This document shows, piece by piece, positions 17,275-25,173 of a stretch of 64,000 bases of DNA. Numbering within the stretch: the first letter of the stretch is position 1; the number at the start of each line of letters is the position of its first letter. The position numbers and the translations under genes were made by a program. The notes under the pieces were generated by a model. That model saw only the letters and a list, made by a program, of their open reading frames with translations, was not told where the DNA came from and searched no databases. The DNA lies in NCBI GenBank assembly GCA_022790855.1, contig JAAVYA010000021.1:1-64000 (forward strand), written 5' to 3'. The DNA is from Lachnospiraceae bacterium. Lineage in GTDB: Bacteria > Bacillota > Clostridia > Lachnospirales > Lachnospiraceae.

Positions 17275-18026
17275 TGAAGGCTGGAAAGAAAGTTTTAGTA
17301 AATGTGGTCGTCATTTTGCTGTGCGCATTGTTTTTATTTCCGATTTATCTGGTAATTGTGAACTCTTTTAAAAACCGTTCTGAGCTGTACGAAAATATTA
17401 TGGCGTTGCCCAGTAAGCTGTCTTTTGAATATTACGGCAATGCCATGGAGAAAATGGACTTTTTACGCTCCTTTGGAAATTCGTTGATAGTCACCATCGT
17501 GTCAATTTTATTTATTGTGCTGTTTGCATCTATGACAGCATGGATGCTTGTGCGTTCCAATAATTTTTTCAGTAAGTTGATTTTTAATTTGCTGGTGGCA
17601 ACCATGCTGATTCCTTTCCAGACCCTGATGATGCCCTTGATGCAGGAAATGGGCTGGGTTCGGGATACGCTGCATATTCCTATGCTGGATACGTTGGGCG
17701 GATTGATCTATATGAACATAGGATTTGGGGCCAGTATGGCGGTGTTCCTATATCATGGCTTTGTAAAGTCGGTGCCTGTCTCTCTGGAAGAAGCGGCTCA
17801 GATTGACGGCTGCAGCAAACTGGGGATTTTTTTCAAGATCGTATTTCCTATGCTGAAGCCTACTACGGTAACGGTAGCTATTCTGGACGTTATCTGGATT
17901 TGGAACGATTACTTGCTTCCTTCTCTGGCTCTTTCCAGTAAGGCCAACCGGACGATTCCGTTGTCCACGGCAAGGTGGAAATCAGGCGGATGGCCTCCTT
18001 CGCCCTGCAATCCCTATTTACTATAG
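17274..18026 (+). pseudogene. Sugar ABC transporter permease (MalG type), 3' end lost
   Basis: 250 codons. Residues 1-232 are a normal MalG-type permease, with signal-anchor, five membrane segments and the EAA loop EEAAQIDGCSKLGIFFKIVF (172-191). After NRTIPLST the frame runs into unrelated residues (ARWKSGGW...) and stops. From about 17970 the DNA instead encodes GH65 phosphorylase in another frame. So a deletion removed the last 40 or so codons, including the final membrane segment, together with the start of the GH65 gene. The truncated protein may be unstable, which would disable the importer unless another permease substitutes. Confidence 0.75.
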
Positions 18027-19831
18027 AATACAAAGTAAAGCCTTTGAATTTTGACGGAATCGTGGAGTTTATTTCCATACATGAAGGAAAGGTGGAAAAT
18101 TACAGCAATCCCAATGATCCCAGGGTGGCGGGAGAGCGTATTGTGCACTTGAAGCAGGAGTTCTGCGGCATAGAGGACAACATTTCTTACATCCTGTCTT
18201 CTGCCGTGCATTCCGGGCTTGAGGTATGTACGGCAGTGGCCCATAAAATAAATCCGGTTTCGGTCAACGAAGAGGAATGGGTGGAAGAGACTTTCGTAAA
18301 AAAATAGTTTTCTGCATTTTCACGGGCGGGTCAGACGGCAATACTGGAAAAGTATACGGTGTTTTCTGATTCCGTCCGAAGCCGGGATTGCAGGCATACG
18401 GCAAAAGAGGAAATGGAACGGGCTCTTTCCTGCGGCCTGCCAAAGTGGTATCAAAAGCAGGAAGCTTACCTCAAGGACTTTTGGGAGAATTCGGCTCTTG
18501 AAATTGAAGGGGACGAGGAACTTTCTCGTGCGGTGGATTATAATTTGTATCAGCTTCTCCAGTCTGTAAGCAAGGATGCGTATGGTAATATAGCAGCCAA
18601 GGGGTTGAGCGGAGAAGGATATGAAGGCCACTATTTTTGGGATACGGAGATGTATATTCAAGCCTTTTTTGTGCTGACCAATCCGGAATTGTCAAAAAAT
18701 CTGATTGCTTATCGCTATGAAACGTTAGAAGAAGCCAGGAAAAATGCCAGGATTTTGGGGCATAAGAGCGGGGCGCTTTATCCCTGGAGAACCATTATGG
18801 GGCGGGAATGTTCCGGATATTTTCCATCGGGAAGCGCGCAGTACCATATCAATTGGGATATTGCTTATGCAACGGTGGCGTATTATCTGGCCACCGGAGA
18901 TTTAGAGTTTATGGCTGAAAAAGGGGCGGAAATCCTGTATGAGACAGCCAGGCTGTGGCTGGATGTGGGGAATTACTGCGATGGGACGTTCCAGATCCAT
19001 ACGGTGACTGGCCCCGATGAGTATACTTGTCTGGTGAATAATAATTATTTTACCAATGTCAATGCCCGGTATAATCTGCACTGGGCGGTAAAGATACATT
19101 GCCTGTTGGAGGAAGCAGGAATGAAAGATCAGGCTGCTGCCCGCATTGGCCTGCTGCCAGAGGAGCTTCGAGCATTTGAGGAAGCAGAGGTCCATATGTA
19201 TCTGCCCTATGATGAGAAGCTGGGCATCAATCCCCAGGATGATTCCTTCCTGAGTAAAAAGGTGTGGGATCTGGAGCATACAAAAAAGGAAGAGTTTCCG
19301 CTTTTATTGCACTATCATCCCATGTATCTCTATCGGTATCAGGTTTGCAAGCAGGCGGATACGGTGCTGGCTCATTTCATATTTGAAGATGCACAAAGTA
19401 TGGAAACCATCCGCAACTCCTTTTTGTATTATGAGAAGATAACGACCCATGATTCCTCCTTGTCCACTTGCATTTATAGTATTGTGGCTTCACGGCTGGG
19501 AATGCGTAAGAAGGCTTATGAATATTTTGGAGATTCGGCTAAGTTGGATCTGTTTAATACCCATAAGAACACGAAAGATGGAATTCATACGGCCAATATG
19601 GGAGGTACTTATATGGCCATAGTCTATGGGTTTGCCGGACTTAGGCTAAAAGAGAAGGGGCTTTATCTGTCGCCTGATCTGCCGGAAAAATGGGTAAGCT
19701 ATCGGTTTCGGTTTTTCTATCAGGGAAGCCAGATTCAGGTGGAAGTGAATAAGGATGGAACAAGGCTGACATTGCAAAAGGGAGAGCCAGTTACGGTTTT
19801 TCTTAATGAAAAAGCGTGTACGGTGAAGTAA
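17970..19831 (+). pseudogene. Glycoside hydrolase family 65 phosphorylase, 5' deleted and with an in-frame amber codon
   Basis: Reading from about 17972, VEIRRMASFA...VKPLNFDG is the N-terminal beta-domain of a GH65 phosphorylase (kojibiose/maltose/trehalose type), lacking roughly the first hundred residues. The frame hits TAG at 18305-18307 and continues in the same frame with FSAFSRAGQTAILEKYTVFS, clearly the same protein, so this is a nonsense change rather than a frameshift. The catalytic (alpha/alpha)6 part is intact: GYEGHYFWDTEMYIQAFF, YPWRTIMGREC, and TVTGPDEYTCLVNNNYFTN with the expected acid Glu in GPDEY. Such enzymes split an alpha-linked disaccharide with phosphate into beta-glucose 1-phosphate and glucose. 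The role would be to use the sugar imported by this operon; now probably inactive. Confidence 0.8.
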
Positions 19832-19870
19832 GGCGGGGGAACCGGTTTCCCTGTGAACTGTTATACTATG

Positions 19871-19912
19871 AAAAGGAGCGCAGTGAGTTTATCTGTGCTC
19901 CTTTTGCTTTTT
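19871..19912 (+). terminator. Terminator after the GH65 gene
   Basis: A 13-base stem from AAAAGGAGCGCAG (19871-19883) with CTGTGCTCCTTTT (19893-19905), one G-T pair, followed by GCTTTTTTT. Confidence 0.8.
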
Positions 19913-19965
19913 TTGCGGAACGGCGGTTTTACGGGAAGCTGAAATGGGATAGCTTGTTTTGTCCA

Positions 19966-20781
19966 TTAGGAAATTTTGATGTATTTTGTGGAGGCATATC
20001 CTTTTTTTGTACGGCCGTTCTTCGTGTAGCGGATGTAGTACCAGGTTTTTCCGGAGGAACCTTTTTTCGTTCCCAGGATCGTTACCTTCTGCCCGCGGTT
20101 CAAGGTCCCAATGATTGTGGAAGCGGCATCCGGGTATTTTCGGATATTTAAGAGATAAGCAGTTACGGTTCCGGTTTTGTTGGTTTTCTTGGTTTCTTTC
20201 AGCAGATTGCTTCGGATATATCCCTTTATGGTCTTTCCGTTGACCGAGCACTGAATACGTCTCCAGGAGTTGCCGGATTTATCTTGTGTGGTGCAGATGA
20301 CGGAAACGCTGGTACCTGGGCCGATGGAGGTTATAACGGGGTGTTTGGTCCCGGCATGTTTCCGTATATTTACCCAGGTGGTGGGGACGGCCTTTTTGGT
20401 GGCTGCCTTGGTATGTGCGGCCAGGATATTGGAAAATTTTCCGTACCGGATGTTTTTTCCGGAACCGGTAAAAGAGCGTACTTTGTAATAGTATTCTGTC
20501 CCGCTCTTTAAATTCCGGTTACAGAATGCATGTATTTGAGGATGTATGGTCATAAGCAGCTTGTATTTGCCGTCATAGGCCGAAGACCGGTATACTTGGT
20601 AGCCTGAGATGCTTGATTGGCTTTTCCAGGAGAGGTTAATACTGTTATGAGTAGTCACACCAGTTTTTAATTTCTGTATTTTTCCTGGAGAAGAAGCGGC
20701 GGATACAGGAAGAACGGTTAAGGTAAACAGTAAAATTGTCAAGCCAAGCAGCAAGGGAAAATATTTTTTGGTGTTTTTCAT
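19966..20781 (-). CDS. Secreted protein with fibronectin type III and two SH3b domains
   Basis: 271 residues from ATG 20781 (AAAAGGAG nine bases upstream; an ATG two codons earlier is also possible). A signal peptide ends near VSAA (about 28). Next comes one fibronectin III module (about 30-120: SINLSWKSQSSISGYQVYRS, TEYYYKVRSFTG). Then two bacterial SH3 domains (about 128-190, TTWVNIRKHAGTKHPVITSI; and about 200-270, TAYLLNIRKYPDAASTIIGT). No catalytic domain is visible. SH3b modules usually bind cell-wall peptides, so a wall-associated adhesin or scaffold is plausible. No clear partner nearby. Confidence 0.75.
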   Translation of the reverse strand: MKNTKKYFPLLLGLTILLFTLTVLPVSAASSPGKIQKLKTGVTTHNSINLSWKSQSSISGYQVYRSSAYDGKYKLLMTIHPQIHAFCNRNLKSGTEYYYKVRSFTGSGKNIRYGKFSNILAAHTKAATKKAVPTTWVNIRKHAGTKHPVITSIGPGTSVSVICTTQDKSGNSWRRIQCSVNGKTIKGYIRSNLLKETKKTNKTGTVTAYLLNIRKYPDAASTIIGTLNRGQKVTILGTKKGSSGKTWYYIRYTKNGRTKKGYASTKYIKIS

Positions 20782-20840
20782 ACTCATGCACTCCTTTTCG
20801 TAAATTCTGCGATATTACCCTCTTGTACACGGAGGGTATC

Positions 20841-20878
20841 CCCAAAGGGCATCCCGTATGCCACGCCCTTTGGGCGGG
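20841..20878. repeat. Palindromic repeat, copy 1
   Basis: CCCAAAGGGC (20841-20850) and GCCCTTTGGG (20865-20874) form a perfect 10-base stem around ATCCCGTATGCCAC, then CGGG. Copy 2, about 300 bases away in the same orientation, has the same stem, a nearly identical loop and the same AATTAAG-like flank. Confidence 0.75.
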
Positions 20879-21036
20879 AATTAAGATATAATAATTGTAT
20901 AAAAGTTTAGGACGGAAAAAGGGAGATGTCAATAGAGTTTAAAATCTATTAAGAAATTATATGGAAATTCTTAACAGGGAGAAGAGGCTGTCGTACTAAG
21001 TGATTCGTGGGCAGCTCCTTTTTTGTGCAAAAATTA

Positions 21037-21062
21037 CAGCCGGACTTCGAAAAATCCGGCTG
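21037..21062 (-). terminator. Terminator after the crotonase gene
   Basis: CAGCCGGA (21037-21044) pairs with TCCGGCTG (21055-21062). Read on the minus strand, the stem is followed by TAATTTTTG. It lies downstream of the minus-strand crotonase gene, beyond repeat copy 2. Confidence 0.65.
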
Positions 21063-21144
21063 TTGATGTAAAATCAAAGATCCCACTGCAGAGAAGCGGG
21101 GTTTTTGACTCTCGCAGCATTCGTCAAATATCCATGCAAGCATA

Positions 21145-21182
21145 CCCAAAGGGCACACCGTATGCCACACCCTTTGGGCGGG
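21145..21182. repeat. Palindromic repeat, copy 2
   Basis: CCCAAAGGGC (21145-21154) pairs with ACCCTTTGGG (21169-21178), one mismatch, around ACACCGTATGCCAC, followed by CGGGCAATTAAGG. Same orientation as copy 1. Confidence 0.75.
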
Positions 21183-21229
21183 CAATTAAGGTATGGCTGT
21201 TTTCCTCATTACTCGCGGGAATAAAGGAT

Positions 21230-22024
21230 TTAGAAATCGGTTAAATTTGCGGCACGTCTTTCCAAAAATGCGCTCATGCCTTCTGTCTTGTCATGGGTGG
21301 AACAGGTGATGCCGAACAGGTTTGCTTCCATCTCTACAGCATTCTTGATATCCATATCATAGCCGTTGTTAATAGCTGCTTTGGCGATGGATACGGCATA
21401 GCTTCCCTTGGAAATAATCTTGGCAGCCATACTCTTGGCAGTATTCATCAGCTCTTCCTTAGCTACTACCTTATTTACAAGGCCGATCCGGTATGCTTCA
21501 TTGGCGTCAATATTGTCGCAGGTAAAGATCAGTTCCTTTGCCCGGCCCATGCCTACCAGACGGGCAAGACGCTGAGTTCCGCCGAAACCTGGGATAATGC
21601 CAAGGCCTGTTTCCGGCTGTGCAAAGGTAGCGTTCTCAGCGGCGATACGGATATCGCATGCCATAGCGATTTCGCAACCGCCGCCCAATGCGAAGCCGTT
21701 GACAGCGGCAATGGTAACCTGGCGCATATTCATTAATTTGAAGAACGGTTCTGCTGCCCGCATACCGAATGCACGTGCTTCTGCTGCGGTAAAATTCACC
21801 ATTTCGGCGATATCGGCGCCGGCAACAAAAGATTTATAAGGATTGTCTTTTTTATCCGGTCCTCCGGTGAGAATGACAACTTTTACATCATCTCTTGCCT
21901 CGATTTCACTTAAAACAACATTCAGCTCGTTCAGAGTCTCGCTGTTTAAAGCGTTCAGGGCGCCTGGACGTGAGATGGTAAGGACAGCAATTTCGTTTTC
22001 TACGTCTAAACGTAAGTTATTCAT
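21230..22024 (-). CDS. crt: Short-chain enoyl-CoA hydratase (crotonase)
   Basis: 264 residues. Hydrates crotonyl-CoA to 3-hydroxybutyryl-CoA, a step of butyrate formation or its reverse. Oxyanion-hole residues lie in SFVAGADIAEM (66-75) and GFALGGGCEIAMACDIR (110-126); the two catalytic glutamates are Glu118 and Glu138 (PETGLGIIPGFGGTQRL). An AGGAGGG site precedes ATG 22024. Unlike the usual butyrate operon, no thiolase, hbd or bcd gene is next to it. It has its own promoter (22099-22127) and terminator, so it is monocistronic. Another enoyl-CoA substrate cannot be excluded. Confidence 0.9.
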   Translation of the reverse strand: MNNLRLDVENEIAVLTISRPGALNALNSETLNELNVVLSEIEARDDVKVVILTGGPDKKDNPYKSFVAGADIAEMVNFTAAEARAFGMRAAEPFFKLMNMRQVTIAAVNGFALGGGCEIAMACDIRIAAENATFAQPETGLGIIPGFGGTQRLARLVGMGRAKELIFTCDNIDANEAYRIGLVNKVVAKEELMNTAKSMAAKIISKGSYAVSIAKAAINNGYDMDIKNAVEMEANLFGITCSTHDKTEGMSAFLERRAANLTDF

Positions 22025-22098
22025 GAAGAACCCTCCTGTATGTATAATTTCTTGGCGGTAATTTTTCCGGGGCGCGTCTGCCCCGAAGCCTTATCCTA

Positions 22099-22127
22099 AT
22101 GGTAGTCCTTTGATAAAGATTTGTCAA
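22099..22127 (-). promoter_or_regulatory. Promoter of the crotonase gene
   Basis: On the minus strand TTGACA (22127-22122), 17-base spacer, TACCAT (22104-22099). The transcript then contains a small GC hairpin (GGGGC/GCCCC, around 22066-22084) before the ribosome binding site. Confidence 0.5.
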
Positions 22128-22246
22128 TAAAAAAAGGAGAGAATGTGGAAGAAATATTATTGTTCGTGGCTTTGGGGGAGGGAGGGGGCGCCATGGAAGG
22201 AAGCAATAAATTTCCAAATCGTATTGCGATATAGGGTGGGGATTTC

Positions 22247-23359
22247 TTATGTACGGCTCTTTTTTTTCAATATGTGGTTTAAAATTCCGCCCCCGACAAT
22301 AATGATCAGAGCCATAATGACCACCCGCTTGGCCGCTTCCTGGGGCATCTGACCTCTGGAGCCGATGGAATCGGAATAAAATAAAAGGCTGTAAGCAACT
22401 TCATGGGGCGTTCCCATGGCGGTGGTGTCGGCAATGACGGGCATTTCTTTATCCATCAGGGTAATAGGGATCTCGAACAGGGAATTCCTTCCCTCTTCCG
22501 CCATGTTTAGGTATTTTTCATTTCCTACGATCATGTAATCATAATTAGGGCTGCTCCACTGGATTCTGGCGTAAGCTCTGCCTTCCCGGACAATCAGCAG
22601 TGTGGGAGAGAGAATGCCGGATTTTCCGCTTCCTCCCGTGATACTGGCTTCAATGGAATATTCTCCGTCTTCCCGATCTATGGGAAGGGGCGCCTGGGGC
22701 AATTGCTCATTTGGGGCTGGGGAGGAGGTTTCCTTTGGGGCGTTGGGAGAAGCAGAGGCGTTCTCCTGGGAGCCGTTCTGTTCCCAGGCTTTTACGGCTT
22801 TTTCAATCAGATCATAATCTGGAAGCTGAATGAGTAAGGCATCTTTCGGCAGGGAAGAAGCGTCAAAGAGAATTCTGCGGTCATACCATTTTTCTTTCCG
22901 CTTGCTAAAAGCAGCGCAAGGAAGGCTTTTGTTCAGGGCTTCCACAGGAAAACGGTAGACGTATTTTCCCTGGTCGTTTTCTTCATAACCAAGATAAGAT
23001 TCTTCGCTGCTGTGGGCGGCTTCTTCCCCGGTTCCGGGAAACAGCATGAGATAGCCGGTTCCGCTTAAGGTGAGTTGGGCGTTCATTCTGCCCTCAGATA
23101 CGGTCAATTCTGCCTGAATAATGCGGAACATGGAGGAGCTGGACTCTACTTCTACAGAGTAAGTACCGTCCTTGATGTCTCTTCCATATATGGGAACCAT
23201 GCCATATGTCCCAAGTTCTTCCTGTGCAGCCGCCTCTTGGCCGGAAGCAGTTTGAGAATAGGAATCGGCAGCCTGCCCGGCGTTTACCTCCACAGTCAAG
23301 TCTGGTAGAAGAAGCCATAGCAGGAAACAAATAGATAAGATTTTTCGGAAGTTCAGCAT
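22247..23359 (-). CDS. Surface protein with two NEAT-like repeats and a C-terminal membrane anchor
   Basis: 370 residues. A signal peptide (about 1-28) is followed by two related beta-rich modules. The first (about 60-170) has DGTYSVEVESSSSMFRIIQ; the second (about 228-335) has DGEYSIEASITGGSGKSGIL and IQWSSPNYDYMIVGNEKYL. A Ser/Pro/Glu linker joins them. A membrane helix and KKKSRT tail close the protein. The dG-Y-v-v...a.l.V..G pattern resembles NEAT-like modules found beside iron or heme importers in Clostridia, but this is my inference and the ligand is unknown. The start overlaps the stop of the upstream membrane-protein gene, so the two form an operon. Confidence 0.55.
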   Translation of the reverse strand: MLNFRKILSICFLLWLLLPDLTVEVNAGQAADSYSQTASGQEAAAQEELGTYGMVPIYGRDIKDGTYSVEVESSSSMFRIIQAELTVSEGRMNAQLTLSGTGYLMLFPGTGEEAAHSSEESYLGYEENDQGKYVYRFPVEALNKSLPCAAFSKRKEKWYDRRILFDASSLPKDALLIQLPDYDLIEKAVKAWEQNGSQENASASPNAPKETSSPAPNEQLPQAPLPIDREDGEYSIEASITGGSGKSGILSPTLLIVREGRAYARIQWSSPNYDYMIVGNEKYLNMAEEGRNSLFEIPITLMDKEMPVIADTTAMGTPHEVAYSLLFYSDSIGSRGQMPQEAAKRVVIMALIIIVGGGILNHILKKKSRT

Positions 23360-24408
23360 TTGTCGTCCTCTTTTCTCTCACGGGCCAAAAACCATTTGGA
23401 GAACCGCCCTGTGGGATCCTGCATGTTGCGGACTTTTAGGCGGTTTTCTTCACTGAAGCCCACCAGAATATTGTGGTTTGCCTCTGCAAGATAATCAATG
23501 ATGCCATCAATATCTGATTTAATATTCTTTGGACATTGCAGATACAAGTGTTTGTTGGCCGTGATATGAAGGGTGTAGGAAATGTTGAAATGATACCAAA
23601 AAATCTTATGAAGTGTGGAATATTTGTAAATCCAGATCATTTCCTGTATGGGCACCACGGCAATTCCGGAGTGGGCGATTTCAATAAAATAGTGTTCCGT
23701 GATAAACATGTCTTCTGTGGCTAACTGGGGAAGCGTGGCCAGTTCGTCCTCTGCCTGGGCCAGAAGCTCCGAGGGCTTTCCGAAGCGTCCAAGCTGCCGG
23801 CAGGGCGGGGAGAGTACGGGGAACAGGATATAGGCAATAGAGACGATAATCGCGGCGCATGCATACAGTCCGGTGGCAAAAAAAGCTGCCAGCAAAAACA
23901 GGTTCACCGGGGGAAGATATTCCGGTTCATTCAGGACATAAGGGGAGACTTTTCCCCGAAGCCCCTGAGGGGTCCAGGATAGATCCTGGGAGAGAGCGTC
24001 TGTCAGCTGCTGAAATGCTTTTCCTTTTTGCATGATCCTAGCCCGGATATGGGCATTGGAAATAAAAGGGAGCCCTTCCTCGCAGGTGCGGGGAGAGAGC
24101 AGTACAAACATGCAGGAATCTTCCGCGGCAGTATAGTAATAGTAGCCTATGGTTTGCCCCAATTGGGTATTTGTATATCCGGTAAAATATAAATCTGTCA
24201 GATCTGTCTCAATATATTGGTTTCCGGTTTTCAGGCTTGCTCCAATTTGAGGGTATTCCGTAATCTTAGTAGGGAATAGCAGATCAGAAAAGGGAAAAAG
24301 AAACCATAATACCCCAAGTAAAATCAGATAGAAAAAGGGAGCAATCATTTTGCGCCAATATAAGGACTGGATGCTCCGTGAAATATAATGTTCATAATTC
24401 TTAGTCAT
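23353..24408 (-). CDS. Membrane protein of unknown function, possibly DUF6709 family
   Basis: 351 residues from ATG 24408 (TGGAGAA six bases upstream). Hydrophobic segments lie at about 20-42 and 180-205. The part between them is probably extracytoplasmic (YFTGYTNTQLGQTIGYYYYT, FVLLSPRTCEEGLPF). The C-terminal cytoplasmic half has EDMFITEHYFIEIAHSGIAV, reminiscent of PH-like domains of small membrane proteins. It vaguely recalls DUF6709 proteins of Lachnospiraceae; I am not sure. It overlaps the NEAT-like gene by seven bases and so probably works with it. Confidence 0.5.
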   Translation of the reverse strand: MTKNYEHYISRSIQSLYWRKMIAPFFYLILLGVLWFLFPFSDLLFPTKITEYPQIGASLKTGNQYIETDLTDLYFTGYTNTQLGQTIGYYYYTAAEDSCMFVLLSPRTCEEGLPFISNAHIRARIMQKGKAFQQLTDALSQDLSWTPQGLRGKVSPYVLNEPEYLPPVNLFLLAAFFATGLYACAAIIVSIAYILFPVLSPPCRQLGRFGKPSELLAQAEDELATLPQLATEDMFITEHYFIEIAHSGIAVVPIQEMIWIYKYSTLHKIFWYHFNISYTLHITANKHLYLQCPKNIKSDIDGIIDYLAEANHNILVGFSEENRLKVRNMQDPTGRFSKWFLARERKEDDKC

Positions 24409-24529
24409 ACAATTCTCCAAAACAGTTGATAGTTCCAGTATACGAGTTTGTCCTCCAATTATCAAGGTCGAATATGAGAAAAATCAGACCTTTTTTCACA
24501 AAAAATGGCGCTGCATTTGCGCCGTCCAA

Positions 24530-25115
24530 CTGATTGATGCGTCTTTGACAGAAATGCAGATTAGAGAAGAAGGTGTTGATACGGTATGAGTATTTGATAT
24601 AGAGCCGAATATCAGAAAAGATTGATGTCAACCTTCCTCGCAGAAGCCGATACTATCAGGCGTTGGAGGATGTGAAACTTTTAGAGACGGGTGTAGATTA
24701 TGGTAAGCTTCCGGAACTATGGAGTATCTGGATTCTTCCATATGATCCTTTTGGGCAAAACCAAATGGTGTATACTGTAAAAAATATGGTAGAAGGTTTT
24801 GAACAAATCGAGTATAATGATAGTATTAGAAAATGGTTCCTTTATACAGATGGAGTATATGGCGGCAGTCCGAAACTGAAAAAATTGCTGGCCTATTTAA
24901 AGCACAGCAGCATGGAAAACGCAGTGGACGAGGAGTTGGCAGAGCTTCATCCTAGAGTAGAGAGATTAAAAAATAATCGTGAGATCGGGGTGAAATATAT
25001 GCATGTGCGGGAAAATTTCATAATCAATTTCAAAACAGAGCTGAAAGAGCAAGTAGAAATAGAACTGGAAAAGCGAGTGGAAGCAGAACTGGAAAAACGA
25101 ATGAAAACAGAGTAG
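24530..25115 (+). pseudogene. Remnant of an Rpn/PD-(D/E)XK nuclease family transposase
   Basis: The part from 24663 (a TTG, not a real start) encodes 150 residues matching the C-terminal half of Rpn-type recombination-promoting nucleases: LLETGVDYGKLPELWSIWIL, PYDPFGQNQMVYTVKNMVEG, and a terminal Glu/Lys coiled tail. Upstream, DVNLPRRSRYYQAL continues in frame, but VFDIEPNIRK lies in another frame, so there is a frameshift near 24615. The nuclease core and the start codon are missing. A decayed copy of a multicopy family common in gut Firmicutes. Confidence 0.65.
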
Positions 25116-25173
25116 GGAAGGCCAAAATGAAGCGAAAGAATTATCATTGGAACAGGAGATGGAATTTCAAAAG

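Larger units (their letters stand above)
20782..21229. other. Gene-free stretch with duplicated palindromic repeats and a terminator
   Basis: About 450 bases without a credible gene. It holds two copies of a palindromic repeat (20841-20878 and 21145-21182), a minus-strand terminator hairpin (21037-21062), and an imperfect hairpin with a T-run near 20984-21024. The open frames across it consist of repeat sequence and have no ribosome binding sites. Confidence 0.6.

Noticed and set aside
24663-25115. Intact small gene starting at TTG 24663
   Set aside because: The sequence continues upstream in the same protein family and then changes frame; it is the tail of a decayed Rpn-type gene.
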